A stretch of 64,000 bases of DNA from an uncultured Pelagibacteraceae bacterium. Its GTDB lineage: Bacteria; Pseudomonadota; Alphaproteobacteria; Pelagibacterales; Pelagibacteraceae. Every line of letters starts with the position of its first letter. The stretch's first letter is position 1. The notes under the pieces were generated by a model. It was not told the origin of the DNA. It did not search any database and worked only from the letters and a program-made list of their open reading frames with translations. A program made the position numbers and the translations under genes. The DNA is taken from NCBI GenBank assembly GCA_902603555.1, contig CACKVD010000005.1:1-64000 (forward strand), given 5' to 3'. Shown here piece after piece: positions 27,747 to 36,282 of the stretch.

Positions 27747-29848
27747 ATATTTCAATCTTACTTCCTTTTAAAGAAAACTACTCAAATGAAATGGCTGGTG
27801 CCGTATCTCTTTTTGTAAAAGACACAAGCATTATAAGCACATTTAGCAATACAATTCAAATTTTTGGATCTACTAATAGTAAAAAATTTTTGAGTAAAAA
27901 CTACATAAATTTAAAGCAAAAAAAACATTTCTTAAAAAGTGCAAATAAAGAATATGTAAAATCTTTTTTAACCCACCCAAGATTAAAGGAAACTGAAATT
28001 TTAGAAATACATAATAGACCCAATTATATTAAACAAGTCAGACAATTATACAATAAAAAGATTTTTTTATTTTTTCATAATGATCCGTTATCAATGAATG
28101 GTTCAAGAACAGAAAAAGAAAGAGATTATCTAATTAGAAATGTTGATAAAATAATTTTCAATAGCAAATGGTCAAGGGATAGATTTTTTTTAAATTCAAA
28201 ATTTAAAGATATAATGATTAATAAATCAGATATATGTTATCAATCTACAAGTAAAGTTTCATTAAATTTAAAAAAAAAGAAAAATATAATAACTTTTATT
28301 GGAAAATTAAATTCAGCAAAAGGTTTTGATATATTTGGAAATACTATCATTAAAATTTTAGATAAATATAAAAACTGGAAAGCCTATATAATAGGAGATG
28401 AACCAAGAGAAAAAATGGTTTTTAAACATAAAAATATATTAAATCTTGGTTTTAAAAATAACGATTTTATTTTAAATTTGCTTACAAAAGTTAGTATTTC
28501 AGTTGTCTGTTCAAGATGGGAGGAGCCCTTTGGTAGAACTAGCTTAGAGGCTGCAAGTAGAGGTTCTGCTGTAATTATAAGTAACAAAGGTGGCCTACCT
28601 GAAACTTCAAAATCTGCAATTATATTAAAAAGATTAGATGAAAATTATTTGTATAAGGAAATTTCAAATCTTATTCAAAATAAAAAAAGATTATTAAAGA
28701 TACAAAAATTAAATCATAAAAATTTCTTTTTAACTCATAAATACGTTTCAAATATTTTAGATAATATACGTAAAAAATTTATGATTAGTAAAATAAATAT
28801 CCACACTAAAAAGATTCTTAAGATTATGCATGTTACAAATTTTAATTATCGTTTTAATGGTAGATTACATTATAATACAGGTAGGAGATTAAATAATGGT
28901 TTTGTCAGATTAGGTCATAATGTTCTTACAGTCAGTGATAGAGATATATTGCACAATAATAAAAAATTTAATGATCTAGCAGGTTCGAAATCTCTTCAAA
29001 AATCAATTATCAATAATTACACTAATTTTAAACCAGATTTAGTCGTACTTGGCCATGCAGATAATGTTAATTATGAAACTTTAAATTTTATCAAACAAAA
29101 TAAAACTCTAGTTTCACAATGGTTCTTAGATCCGGTCGGAAGACATGGTCCAGATTATACAAATAATAAAAGTAGAATATTAGCTAAACAAGATTATATT
29201 GACTCTACATTTATAACAACCGATCCTAAATCATTAGATTTTGATGTTAATAATAGTTTTTATATGCCAAATCCATGTGATGAATCATTCGAAATTTTAG
29301 AAAATTACAATAAAGTTTGTGATAATGATTTATTTTTTGCAATGAGTCATGGAGTTCACAGGGGTCAGCTTAAAAAAGGTAAAAAAGATGATAGAGAAAT
29401 ATTTATTAATAAACTTATTAAACTAAATAAATCAATTAAATTTGACATCTATGGAATGTATCAAAGTCAACCAATTTGGGCTGATAATTTTTTAAATAAA
29501 GTTTCAAACTCATATATGGGATTGAATTTAAGTAGAGGTAAACCAATTAAATATTACAGTAGTGATAGACTGGCTCAGTTAATGGGCAATGGACTTCTCA
29601 CTTTTGTTGATAAAAGAACATCTTTAAATGACTTTTTTTCAAATAATGAAATTGTTTTTTATAAAGATATCAATGATCTTTCTTATAAAATAAATAAATA
29701 TAAAAAAGATCACAAACAAAGAAAATTGATCGCGAAAAATGGTAAAAAAAAATATTTTAAATATTTCAATTCAACTCTAGTTGCTGATTATATCATTAAA
29801 AAAACCTTGGATACTAATAATAAAAGAAACTTTATATGGGAAAAATAG
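27743..29848 (+). CDS. Two-domain glycosyltransferase (GT4-like plus CgeB-like)
   Basis: A 701-residue protein with two GT-B type modules. The first (about 1-350) shows GT4 features: ITFIGKLNSAKGFDIFG and the donor-site pattern SRWEEPFGRTSLEAASRG with the E-x7-E spacing, then SNKGGLPET. The second starts near residue 355 (LKIMHVTNFNYRFNGRLH), includes VSQWFLDPVGRHGPDY and ends with YSSDRLAQLMGNGLLTFVDKRTS, like CgeB/DUF3880-type transferases. It probably adds two successive sugars to a surface glycan; substrates cannot be read from sequence. No membrane segment is obvious. Overlaps the GIY-YIG stop by four bases and the dehydratase gene by 13. Confidence 0.85.
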   Translation: MNISILLPFKENYSNEMAGAVSLFVKDTSIISTFSNTIQIFGSTNSKKFLSKNYINLKQKKHFLKSANKEYVKSFLTHPRLKETEILEIHNRPNYIKQVRQLYNKKIFLFFHNDPLSMNGSRTEKERDYLIRNVDKIIFNSKWSRDRFFLNSKFKDIMINKSDICYQSTSKVSLNLKKKKNIITFIGKLNSAKGFDIFGNTIIKILDKYKNWKAYIIGDEPREKMVFKHKNILNLGFKNNDFILNLLTKVSISVVCSRWEEPFGRTSLEAASRGSAVIISNKGGLPETSKSAIILKRLDENYLYKEISNLIQNKKRLLKIQKLNHKNFFLTHKYVSNILDNIRKKFMISKINIHTKKILKIMHVTNFNYRFNGRLHYNTGRRLNNGFVRLGHNVLTVSDRDILHNNKKFNDLAGSKSLQKSIINNYTNFKPDLVVLGHADNVNYETLNFIKQNKTLVSQWFLDPVGRHGPDYTNNKSRILAKQDYIDSTFITTDPKSLDFDVNNSFYMPNPCDESFEILENYNKVCDNDLFFAMSHGVHRGQLKKGKKDDREIFINKLIKLNKSIKFDIYGMYQSQPIWADNFLNKVSNSYMGLNLSRGKPIKYYSSDRLAQLMGNGLLTFVDKRTSLNDFFSNNEIVFYKDINDLSYKINKYKKDHKQRKLIAKNGKKKYFKYFNSTLVADYIIKKTLDTNNKRNFIWEK

Positions 29849-30789
29849 CCATTATTACTGGAATAAGTGGACAAGACGGATCTTACTTGGCAGAATTATT
29901 AGTAAAGAAAAAATATAAAGTTTATGGAATCCTTAATCCTCAAAAAAAAAAAAATTTAAAAAATTTAAGAAAAATTAAAGAAAAGTTATTATTTAAAAAT
30001 ATAGATATTAATAATTATCAAAAAATTAAAGATCTTATAAGAAAAATTAAACCTTCAGAATTTTATCATCTAGCAGCTCAGAGTTTTATTAATTATAAAT
30101 TTGAGGATGAATTTTTTAAACTTAATCCAAATATTAATGGGACACATTATATACTATCTGCAATAAAACAATTTTCTCCTAAAACAAAATTTTATTTTGC
30201 AGCTTCTTCTGAATTATTTGGTAATGTTAAAAAATCCCCACAAAATGAAGACACTAAATTCAATCCAAGATCAGCATACGGTGTTTCAAAAGTTGCTGGT
30301 TTCTATTTGACTAAAAACTATAGAGAGGCATACAATATTCATGCTTGTTCAGGGATTTTATATAATCATGAGTCTCCAAGAAGAAATGAGAACTTTGTTT
30401 CAAGAAAGATTACAAAAAATTTGTCCTTAATACTAAAAGGTAAAGTTAAGAAAATTCTCTTAGGTAATATTCACTCTAAAAGAGACTGGGGTCATGCTAA
30501 AGACTATGTCTATGCTATGTGGAAAATGATGCAGTTAAAAAAACCTCAAGATTTCGTAATAGGATCAGGAAAAATTCATACTGTAAAAGATTTTATTAAA
30601 TTGGCTTTTAATCATGTAAATCTTAATTATAAAAAATATATCAAAATTGATAGTAAATTATTTAGACCTAATGATAAGGTAATTTTGAAAGCTAATTTTA
30701 ATAAAGCAAAAAGAATACTTAAATGGAGACCAACAATCACTTTTAAATCATTAGTAAAAGAAATGGTTGAATATGATTTAAAAAATTAG
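29836..30789 (+). CDS. GDP-mannose/GDP-heptose 4,6-dehydratase-like protein
   Basis: A 317-residue extended short-chain dehydrogenase of the Gmd family. The NAD(P) motif is ITGISGQDGSYLAELL; the catalytic region is AASSELFG and SAYGVSKVAG (YxxxK); Gmd-typical segments YNHESPRRNENFVSRKIT and RDWGHAKDYVYAMWKMMQ follow. It is shorter than classical Gmd (about 345-370). Because the operon also encodes a GDP-heptose route, it may act on GDP-D-glycero-D-manno-heptose, as the WcbK/DmhA relatives do, rather than on GDP-mannose. That substrate call is inference. No partner C3/C5 epimerase or C4 reductase is seen in the window. Confidence 0.85.
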   Translation: MGKIAIITGISGQDGSYLAELLVKKKYKVYGILNPQKKKNLKNLRKIKEKLLFKNIDINNYQKIKDLIRKIKPSEFYHLAAQSFINYKFEDEFFKLNPNINGTHYILSAIKQFSPKTKFYFAASSELFGNVKKSPQNEDTKFNPRSAYGVSKVAGFYLTKNYREAYNIHACSGILYNHESPRRNENFVSRKITKNLSLILKGKVKKILLGNIHSKRDWGHAKDYVYAMWKMMQLKKPQDFVIGSGKIHTVKDFIKLAFNHVNLNYKKYIKIDSKLFRPNDKVILKANFNKAKRILKWRPTITFKSLVKEMVEYDLKN

Positions 30790-30793
30790 ACAA

Positions 30794-31798
30794 ATGACCT
30801 GTAAAGTTCTTATATTAAAAAATGATAGGACTGGTGATTTATTTGTTTCTTTAAACGCTATTAATAAAATAATCAATAAACATTTAAATGAAGATATGGA
30901 TATTTTTCTATCCGATGTTAATCATAAATTTAGTTTTTTATTTCCAAAAATAAATAAAAAAAAAATTTCAATGAATCTATCAATATTTGAAAAAATTAAG
31001 ATCCTTTTTTATTTGTTATTTAATAACGTAAGAACTGTTTACATTTTAACACCTAAAAATTTTTATTATTATTTACCTTTTTTTTTTAGAAAAATTAGAT
31101 TTTATGGAATAACAATCAAATCCAATAAAAGTAGGCCAAGTCTTTTTTTAAAAAAATATCTTTATAAAAGTGCTGAATTAGATCGTATAAATATCAAAAA
31201 AAGAAAATCCTCATATGAAATTCAAAGTAGTTTGATTGATACAAACCTAGATAAAAATTACCTTAGTAATGAAATTTCAATAAAACATACTTTTCTTTAT
31301 CCAAAGAATTTTATCTATTTTCATTATAAACGTAGTTTATTTGAGAATTTGCTTAAATGGGATCTTGATACTATTTGCAAGTTTTTAGAAATACTTAGTA
31401 ACAAATATGAAAACATTTTGTTTTCTTCTGAAATAAATGATCAAAATAAAAACAATTTTTTTTCTAATAGATTTAATACATTTGATTTTATTAACAATAA
31501 AAAGATAGATTTAAATAAAAAAAATATCTTTTTTTTAAAGGATATTGATGGGTCTGATTTATTTGATGCGGTAAAAAAATCTTCTAAAATTATAAGTCCA
31601 GAAGGTATTATAACACATATGGGTTATTATCTTAATAAACCAATATTAGCTTTAATGCACTTCAACCTCACCAAAAGACAAGATTTTATAAGTCAGATAA
31701 TTTCATGCAAAGAGTGGTTTCCGCCAACTAATTATAAGTTTATCGTTTTAAAGAAAAATTTTGATAAATCTATTCAAAAGATATTAAAGAGAATTTAA
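30794..31798 (+). CDS. GT9-like glycosyltransferase (heptosyltransferase family)
   Basis: A 334-residue protein distantly resembling ADP-heptose:LPS heptosyltransferases. The N-terminus VLILKNDRTGDLFVSLNAI has the family pattern (R/N)DRxGD...S, and the C-terminal KIISPEGIITHMGYYLNKPILALMHF corresponds to the donor-binding GPxSGxxHLAxALGKPxxALF region. The middle is very AT-driven (runs of Lys, Asn, Phe) and poorly conserved. A heptosyltransferase role would fit the neighbouring heptose synthesis genes. Five bases separate it from the neighbours on both sides. Confidence 0.72.
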   Translation: MTCKVLILKNDRTGDLFVSLNAINKIINKHLNEDMDIFLSDVNHKFSFLFPKINKKKISMNLSIFEKIKILFYLLFNNVRTVYILTPKNFYYYLPFFFRKIRFYGITIKSNKSRPSLFLKKYLYKSAELDRINIKKRKSSYEIQSSLIDTNLDKNYLSNEISIKHTFLYPKNFIYFHYKRSLFENLLKWDLDTICKFLEILSNKYENILFSSEINDQNKNNFFSNRFNTFDFINNKKIDLNKKNIFFLKDIDGSDLFDAVKKSSKIISPEGIITHMGYYLNKPILALMHFNLTKRQDFISQIISCKEWFPPTNYKFIVLKKNFDKSIQKILKRI

Positions 31799-31803
31799 TT
31801 ATT

Positions 31804-32811
31804 ATGAAAAGTAAAATTAAAATTTATTTTCTTGAAAATTCTTTTGACTATAACGGAAATGATCTAAATAGTAATATTATTGGCGGCTCTGAAAAAACTT
31901 TAATTAATATTTCAAGTGAACTCGCAAAAGATAATATATTCGATATTAAAGTTTTTAATAATACTTCAAATTCATCAATTATCAATAATGTAACTTGGAT
32001 GAATATTAATGAAATAAATCAATCTGAACAAGTCAACTATATTATAGCAATGTCTGATGCTAATCTTTTTAAAAAAATACACTGTAAAAATAATTTTTTA
32101 TGGTCTCATAGTGTTCAGTCATTTGAAAAATTTATTAGAAAAAAACAATTAATTCCTTTTTTTAAATATAAACCTGTAATGATTTTGGAAGGTGATTATC
32201 ATTTTAAAACTAGAAGTTTTTTAACGTCTTTTTATGGAAAAAAAATTTTAAAAATTGCTCCTGATAATGATTTTATAAATACAGAAATTGATTTAAATAA
32301 ATTACCTCCTGCAAATGCTATATTCACTACGAAATCTGATAGAAACCTAGATTTTTTGCTTGATGCATGGCATCAAGTTAAAAGAAAAAGTATTCAATCT
32401 AAACTTTTTATAAATCCACCTTATAAATTGACAAATATGAATATCAAAGATGAAGTTTTTTTGAGAATAAAAGGGGAAAAAAAATTATTAATAGAAGATC
32501 TTGTTAATTCTAGAGTTTTCATAACCCCAGGACACAAAACTGAAGTTTTTTGTTTGGCAGCTGAGGAGGCAAGAGAACTTTGTGTTCCTATAGTGACTAT
32601 GGGTTTTGGATCATTATATGAAAGAGTTGAACATGGAATTACAGGATTTGTAGCACAAAATAAAAAAGAGTTCATTGAATTTACAAGTCTTATTTTAAAC
32701 GATAGTAAAACCTATTTTAAGTTGAAAGATAACCTAATAAAAAGAAAAAATTCAAGAAATTATTCGTATGTAAAAAATGATTTAATCAAAATTTTAAAAA
32801 TTAATGACTGA
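31804..32811 (+). CDS. GT4-family glycosyltransferase
   Basis: A 335-residue GT-B glycosyltransferase. The acceptor-side start has the glycine-rich loop NIIGGSEKTLINISSELAK; the donor side has TPGHKTEVFCLAAEEARELCVP with the E-x7-E type spacing, then VEHGITGFVAQNKKEFIEF. It is likely to work on the same surface glycan as its neighbours; donor and acceptor are unknown. Overlaps the fused nucleotidyltransferase gene by eight bases. Confidence 0.85.
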   Translation: MKSKIKIYFLENSFDYNGNDLNSNIIGGSEKTLINISSELAKDNIFDIKVFNNTSNSSIINNVTWMNINEINQSEQVNYIIAMSDANLFKKIHCKNNFLWSHSVQSFEKFIRKKQLIPFFKYKPVMILEGDYHFKTRSFLTSFYGKKILKIAPDNDFINTEIDLNKLPPANAIFTTKSDRNLDFLLDAWHQVKRKSIQSKLFINPPYKLTNMNIKDEVFLRIKGEKKLLIEDLVNSRVFITPGHKTEVFCLAAEEARELCVPIVTMGFGSLYERVEHGITGFVAQNKKEFIEFTSLILNDSKTYFKLKDNLIKRKNSRNYSYVKNDLIKILKIND

Positions 32812-33997
32812 TCTGGTAATATTGGTGGGTGGCAAAGGAAAAAGACTAGGAAAATTAACTAAAAAAATACCAAAACCATTAATTAAAATAAACAAAAAAC
32901 CATTTTTAGATATCTTGCTCAGTAAATTAATTTCTTATGAATTTAATACGATTTATCTTCTTTGCTCTTACAAGAAAAAACTTTTTTTTAAAAAATATCA
33001 TCGAACTATTCTACATAAATCTCGTGTCATTTGTATCGATGAGGGTAAACAAAAAGACACAGGTGGAGCTCTTTATAAAATAAGAAATAAAATTAAAGAC
33101 AATTTTTTTTTAATTAATGGTGACTCTTATTTAGATATCGATTTTAATTCAATTTCAAAAATTTCTCTCAACCATGCTATTGGTATAATTGCTACTACCA
33201 ATAACAAAAATTATAAAAAGAATTATAAAATAAATAATCTCAAGATTGATAATCGGGGTTTTATTGAATATTCAAATAATAAAACTAAATTAATGAACGG
33301 GGGTATTTACTTTTTTAAAAAAAAAATTTTTGATTATGTTTTTAATAAAAAAACGTCTTTAGAAAATGATATATTAGATGAATTAATTAAAAGAAAAAAA
33401 ATTAAAGGTATTTATTCAAACAATAAATTTATAGATATTGGGTCAATAAAAAATTTAAATTTATTAAAAAAAAATCCTAATTTTTTTAGTCAAAGAGCAG
33501 TTTTTTTAGATAGAGATGGCGTAATTAATAAATTAAATCCGGATGGCTATATTTTAGATTTTAATCAGTTCAAATTACTTCCAGGTGTAGGTAATGCTAT
33601 AAATTTTCTGAATAAAAACAATTATCTAGTAATAGTTGTAACAAATCAATCATGTGTTGGAAAATCAATAATTACAGAAAAAAAATTGCATAAAATTCAC
33701 GAAAAAATGAAAAAAAAAATTTTTAAAAATAATCAAGGATTGATTAATGATATCTATTATTCCCCTTACTATAAATATTCAAAAAATAAGAAATATAGAA
33801 TTAATTCAATAGACAGAAAACCTAATTCAGGAATGATATTAAAAGCTATTAAAAAATGGAATTTGAGGATAAATGATAGTTTTTTTATTGGTGATAGTAT
33901 ATCAGACTATAATGCAGCAAAAAAAATCGGACTTAGGTTTTATTATAAAGATAATGGGCTTTTTGATAAACAAATTAAAAGAATTGTCGATAAATGA
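32804..33997 (+). CDS. Fusion: sugar-1-phosphate nucleotidyltransferase (HddC-like) + heptose bisphosphate phosphatase (GmhB-like)
   Basis: A 397-residue two-domain enzyme. Residues 1-225 are a sugar nucleotidyltransferase (LVILVGGKGKRLGKLTKKIPKPLI, LINGDSYLDIDF). Residues 230-397 are a HAD phosphatase: FLDRDGVIN (motif I), VVTNQS (II), DRKPNSGM (III), FIGDSISDYNAA (IV), as in GmhB, which removes the 7-phosphate of heptose 1,7-bisphosphate. The zinc loop of GmhB (CxH...CxC) is replaced by a Cys-free stretch, YYSPYYKYSKNKKY. Together with GmhA and HddA next door this covers all steps to GDP-D-glycero-D-manno-heptose. The GDP specificity is inferred from HddA being present rather than HldE. Overlaps both neighbours. 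Confidence 0.85.
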   Translation: MTDLVILVGGKGKRLGKLTKKIPKPLIKINKKPFLDILLSKLISYEFNTIYLLCSYKKKLFFKKYHRTILHKSRVICIDEGKQKDTGGALYKIRNKIKDNFFLINGDSYLDIDFNSISKISLNHAIGIIATTNNKNYKKNYKINNLKIDNRGFIEYSNNKTKLMNGGIYFFKKKIFDYVFNKKTSLENDILDELIKRKKIKGIYSNNKFIDIGSIKNLNLLKKNPNFFSQRAVFLDRDGVINKLNPDGYILDFNQFKLLPGVGNAINFLNKNNYLVIVVTNQSCVGKSIITEKKLHKIHEKMKKKIFKNNQGLINDIYYSPYYKYSKNKKYRINSIDRKPNSGMILKAIKKWNLRINDSFFIGDSISDYNAAKKIGLRFYYKDNGLFDKQIKRIVDK

Positions 33998-34572
33998 AAA
34001 ATAGAATTAAAAAACATTTTATTGAGATACAAAAAATTTTAGAGAATCCAGATGATTTAATCAATAAAACATACAAAATATCATTATTTCTTAAAAAAAA
34101 GGTAAAATCTAAAAATAAAATTTATGTATATGGAAATGGTGGTTCATATGCAGATGCATCTCATTTTGTTGGTGAATTAACTGCATCATACTCATCAAAA
34201 AAAAGAAGACCATTACCGTTTATTTTATTAAGTTCAAATACAGCAGCATTGACAGGATGGTCGAATGATTTTAATTTTGATGGTTATGTTTCTAGAGAAT
34301 TCTCAACTTTAGCTACAAAAGGGGATGTACTTTTCCTTTTTTCCACTTCTGGAGGAGATTTAAAAACCAAAAGGTCATTAAATCTAATTAAATTAGCAAA
34401 AATAGCAAAATCTAAAAAAATAGAAATTATTGCATTACTAGGTAAGGGTGGAGGAGAGCTCAAAAAAATTGCAAACCAATCTATTATAATTAATTCAAAT
34501 AAAACTGGATCAATTCAAGAAACACATAAAATTATATTTCATTCGATTTGTGAAACTTTTGAAAATATCTAA
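33994..34572 (+). CDS. gmhA: Sedoheptulose-7-phosphate isomerase
   Basis: GmhA turns sedoheptulose 7-phosphate into D-glycero-D-manno-heptose 7-phosphate, the first committed heptose step. The 192-residue SIS-fold protein has YGNGGSYADASHFVGELTA, with the His/Glu zinc pair, the phosphate loop FLFSTSGGDLKTKRS, and the C-terminal SIQETHKIIFHSICE carrying the Gln and His ligands. All expected active-site residues appear present. It overlaps the fused gene by four bases (ATGA) and is two bases before hddA. Confidence 0.93.
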   Translation: MKNRIKKHFIEIQKILENPDDLINKTYKISLFLKKKVKSKNKIYVYGNGGSYADASHFVGELTASYSSKKRRPLPFILLSSNTAALTGWSNDFNFDGYVSREFSTLATKGDVLFLFSTSGGDLKTKRSLNLIKLAKIAKSKKIEIIALLGKGGGELKKIANQSIIINSNKTGSIQETHKIIFHSICETFENI

Positions 34573-34574
34573 TC

Positions 34575-35552
34575 ATGATTATTTCAAAAACACCTTTTAG
34601 AATATCACTTATTGGAGGTGGTACTGATTTTCCTTCATATTATAAAAAATCTCCTGGTTTAGTTATTGGTGGAACTATAGATAAATATTGTTATGTTTCA
34701 GCAAGGTTTTTACCAAATGTTTTCAAATATAAACATCGTGTAGTTTGGTCTAAAAATGAAGTGGTCAAAAATAATAATCAAATAATTCATCCAACCGTAA
34801 GGGCTGTATTTAATTATCTTAAGATTAATCAAGGCTTAGAAATTCATTACCAAGGTGATTTACAAAAAAATTCTGGCTTAGGGACAAGCTCTGCCTTCTG
34901 TGTTGGTTTAATTAAATCTCTTAAAGGATTGCACAACAAAGGAATAAATAAAGAAATTTTAGCTAAAACTGCAATCAATATAGAACACAATGTAATGAAA
35001 GAAAAATGTGGTTCTCAAGATCAAATTTGGGCTGCTTATGGGGGGTTTAATGCAATCGAATTTAAAGGAAAATCATTTAAAGTTAAAAAATTAGGAATAA
35101 ATAAATCTAAATTATCAAATCTGAGTAAAAACCTATTTTTAATATATACAGGTATTAATAAATTTTCACATTTTGTTGAAAAGGATAAAATTTCAAAGCT
35201 AAATAAAAATTTAAATCATCTAAATAAAATTTATAATTTAGCTAAATCATTTAGATACGAAGTACAAAATAATAAGAGTAGTGATTTTATTGGTACTATT
35301 CTTAATGAATATTGGTCAATAAAAAAAACACTATCAAATAGAGTTTCAAATAATAAGATTGATGAAATTTACAATGAAGCCTTAAAATCAGGTGCAGTTG
35401 GTGGTAAAATAATAGGATCAGGTGGAGGTGGTTTTTTACTAATGTACTGTAAACAGAAGAATCATTTATCTTTGAGGAAAAAACTTAACAAATTGCCGAT
35501 TATTAAATTTAATTTTGTTGAAAAGGGTAGTGAAATTATATTTAAGTCTTAA
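34575..35552 (+). CDS. hddA: D-glycero-alpha-D-manno-heptose 7-phosphate kinase (GHMP family)
   Basis: A 325-residue GHMP kinase that phosphorylates heptose 7-phosphate at C1 with alpha configuration, leading to GDP-heptose. It starts MIISKTPFRISLIGGGTDFP, has the ATP loop QKNSGLGTSSAFCVGL (about 95-110), CGSQDQIWAAYGGFN and the C-terminal GGKIIGSGGGGFLLMY motif 3. The alternative, a fucose/galactose kinase, is less likely given gmhA and gmhB next to it. It is the last gene of the plus-strand glycan operon and its end overlaps the convergent GT2 gene by 11 bases. Confidence 0.9.
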   Translation: MIISKTPFRISLIGGGTDFPSYYKKSPGLVIGGTIDKYCYVSARFLPNVFKYKHRVVWSKNEVVKNNNQIIHPTVRAVFNYLKINQGLEIHYQGDLQKNSGLGTSSAFCVGLIKSLKGLHNKGINKEILAKTAINIEHNVMKEKCGSQDQIWAAYGGFNAIEFKGKSFKVKKLGINKSKLSNLSKNLFLIYTGINKFSHFVEKDKISKLNKNLNHLNKIYNLAKSFRYEVQNNKSSDFIGTILNEYWSIKKTLSNRVSNNKIDEIYNEALKSGAVGGKIIGSGGGGFLLMYCKQKNHLSLRKKLNKLPIIKFNFVEKGSEIIFKS

Positions 35553-36276
35553 AAAATGTTTTAATCATATATTTTATATATTCTATTTTTTGAATTTTTC
35601 TTCTATTTAAAAAAAAACCATCTTTATGTACTGTTAAATGTAATCCGTCTATTTTGCTATTTGCATTTTGTTCATAAACGATGTCTTTATTAACTTGATC
35701 TCTAAATATGTTAATTAAATTTTTAATAGATGATTTTTTTTCTTTTTGAAGATAAATAGCTAGCCACAAATCATCATCTAAAAACATATTACTGTTGTTT
35801 TTCACATATTTTTCATAAAAAATTTCAATACTATCAAGTAATTTAGTATTCATTAAAAAACCATCTGCACATTGGCCCATTTTTATATTAAAGATTTTAT
35901 TTAAGTAAAAACTATAATTAATTGGTTCTTTTTTAAATGCTTCTAGAAATATTTTACATATATTTCTATCATAAATATGATCATCATCTAACAATATAAC
36001 ACAGTCATAACTTCGTACTTTGTCAATTGAGCCCATAATCTTAGTTCCCGGTCCATAATCATTACATCTTATTATTTCAACATTTTCTTTTCCGATATCA
36101 TCTAAATCTTTCTCTGAAATAATTTCATTTCTAAATCTATTATATTTAAAAGGTACATTTAAAAATATTTTATTAGGTTTTAATGTTTGGTTGTTAATAT
36201 TTTCTAAAATATCATTAATATTTTTTACTCTTGATGGGATAGTCGACATGGAAACACAAAATGAAAAATCCTTCAC
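35542..36276 (-). CDS. GT2/GT-A-like glycosyltransferase
   Basis: A 244-residue protein with features of a GT-A glycosyltransferase: N-terminal FCVSMSTIPSRVKNINDILENI, the nucleotide-binding region and the metal motif CVILLDDDHIYD (DDD), then FLDDDLWLAIYLQ. The start is GTG at 36276, six bases after the transaldolase stop. No membrane anchor. It lies on the opposite strand to the heptose operon but abuts it, so a role in the same glycan is plausible. Donor and acceptor are unknown. Confidence 0.78.
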   Translation of the reverse strand: MKDFSFCVSMSTIPSRVKNINDILENINNQTLKPNKIFLNVPFKYNRFRNEIISEKDLDDIGKENVEIIRCNDYGPGTKIMGSIDKVRSYDCVILLDDDHIYDRNICKIFLEAFKKEPINYSFYLNKIFNIKMGQCADGFLMNTKLLDSIEIFYEKYVKNNSNMFLDDDLWLAIYLQKEKKSSIKNLINIFRDQVNKDIVYEQNANSKIDGLHLTVHKDGFFLNRRKIQKIEYIKYMIKTFFKT

Positions 36277-36282
36277 TTAAAA

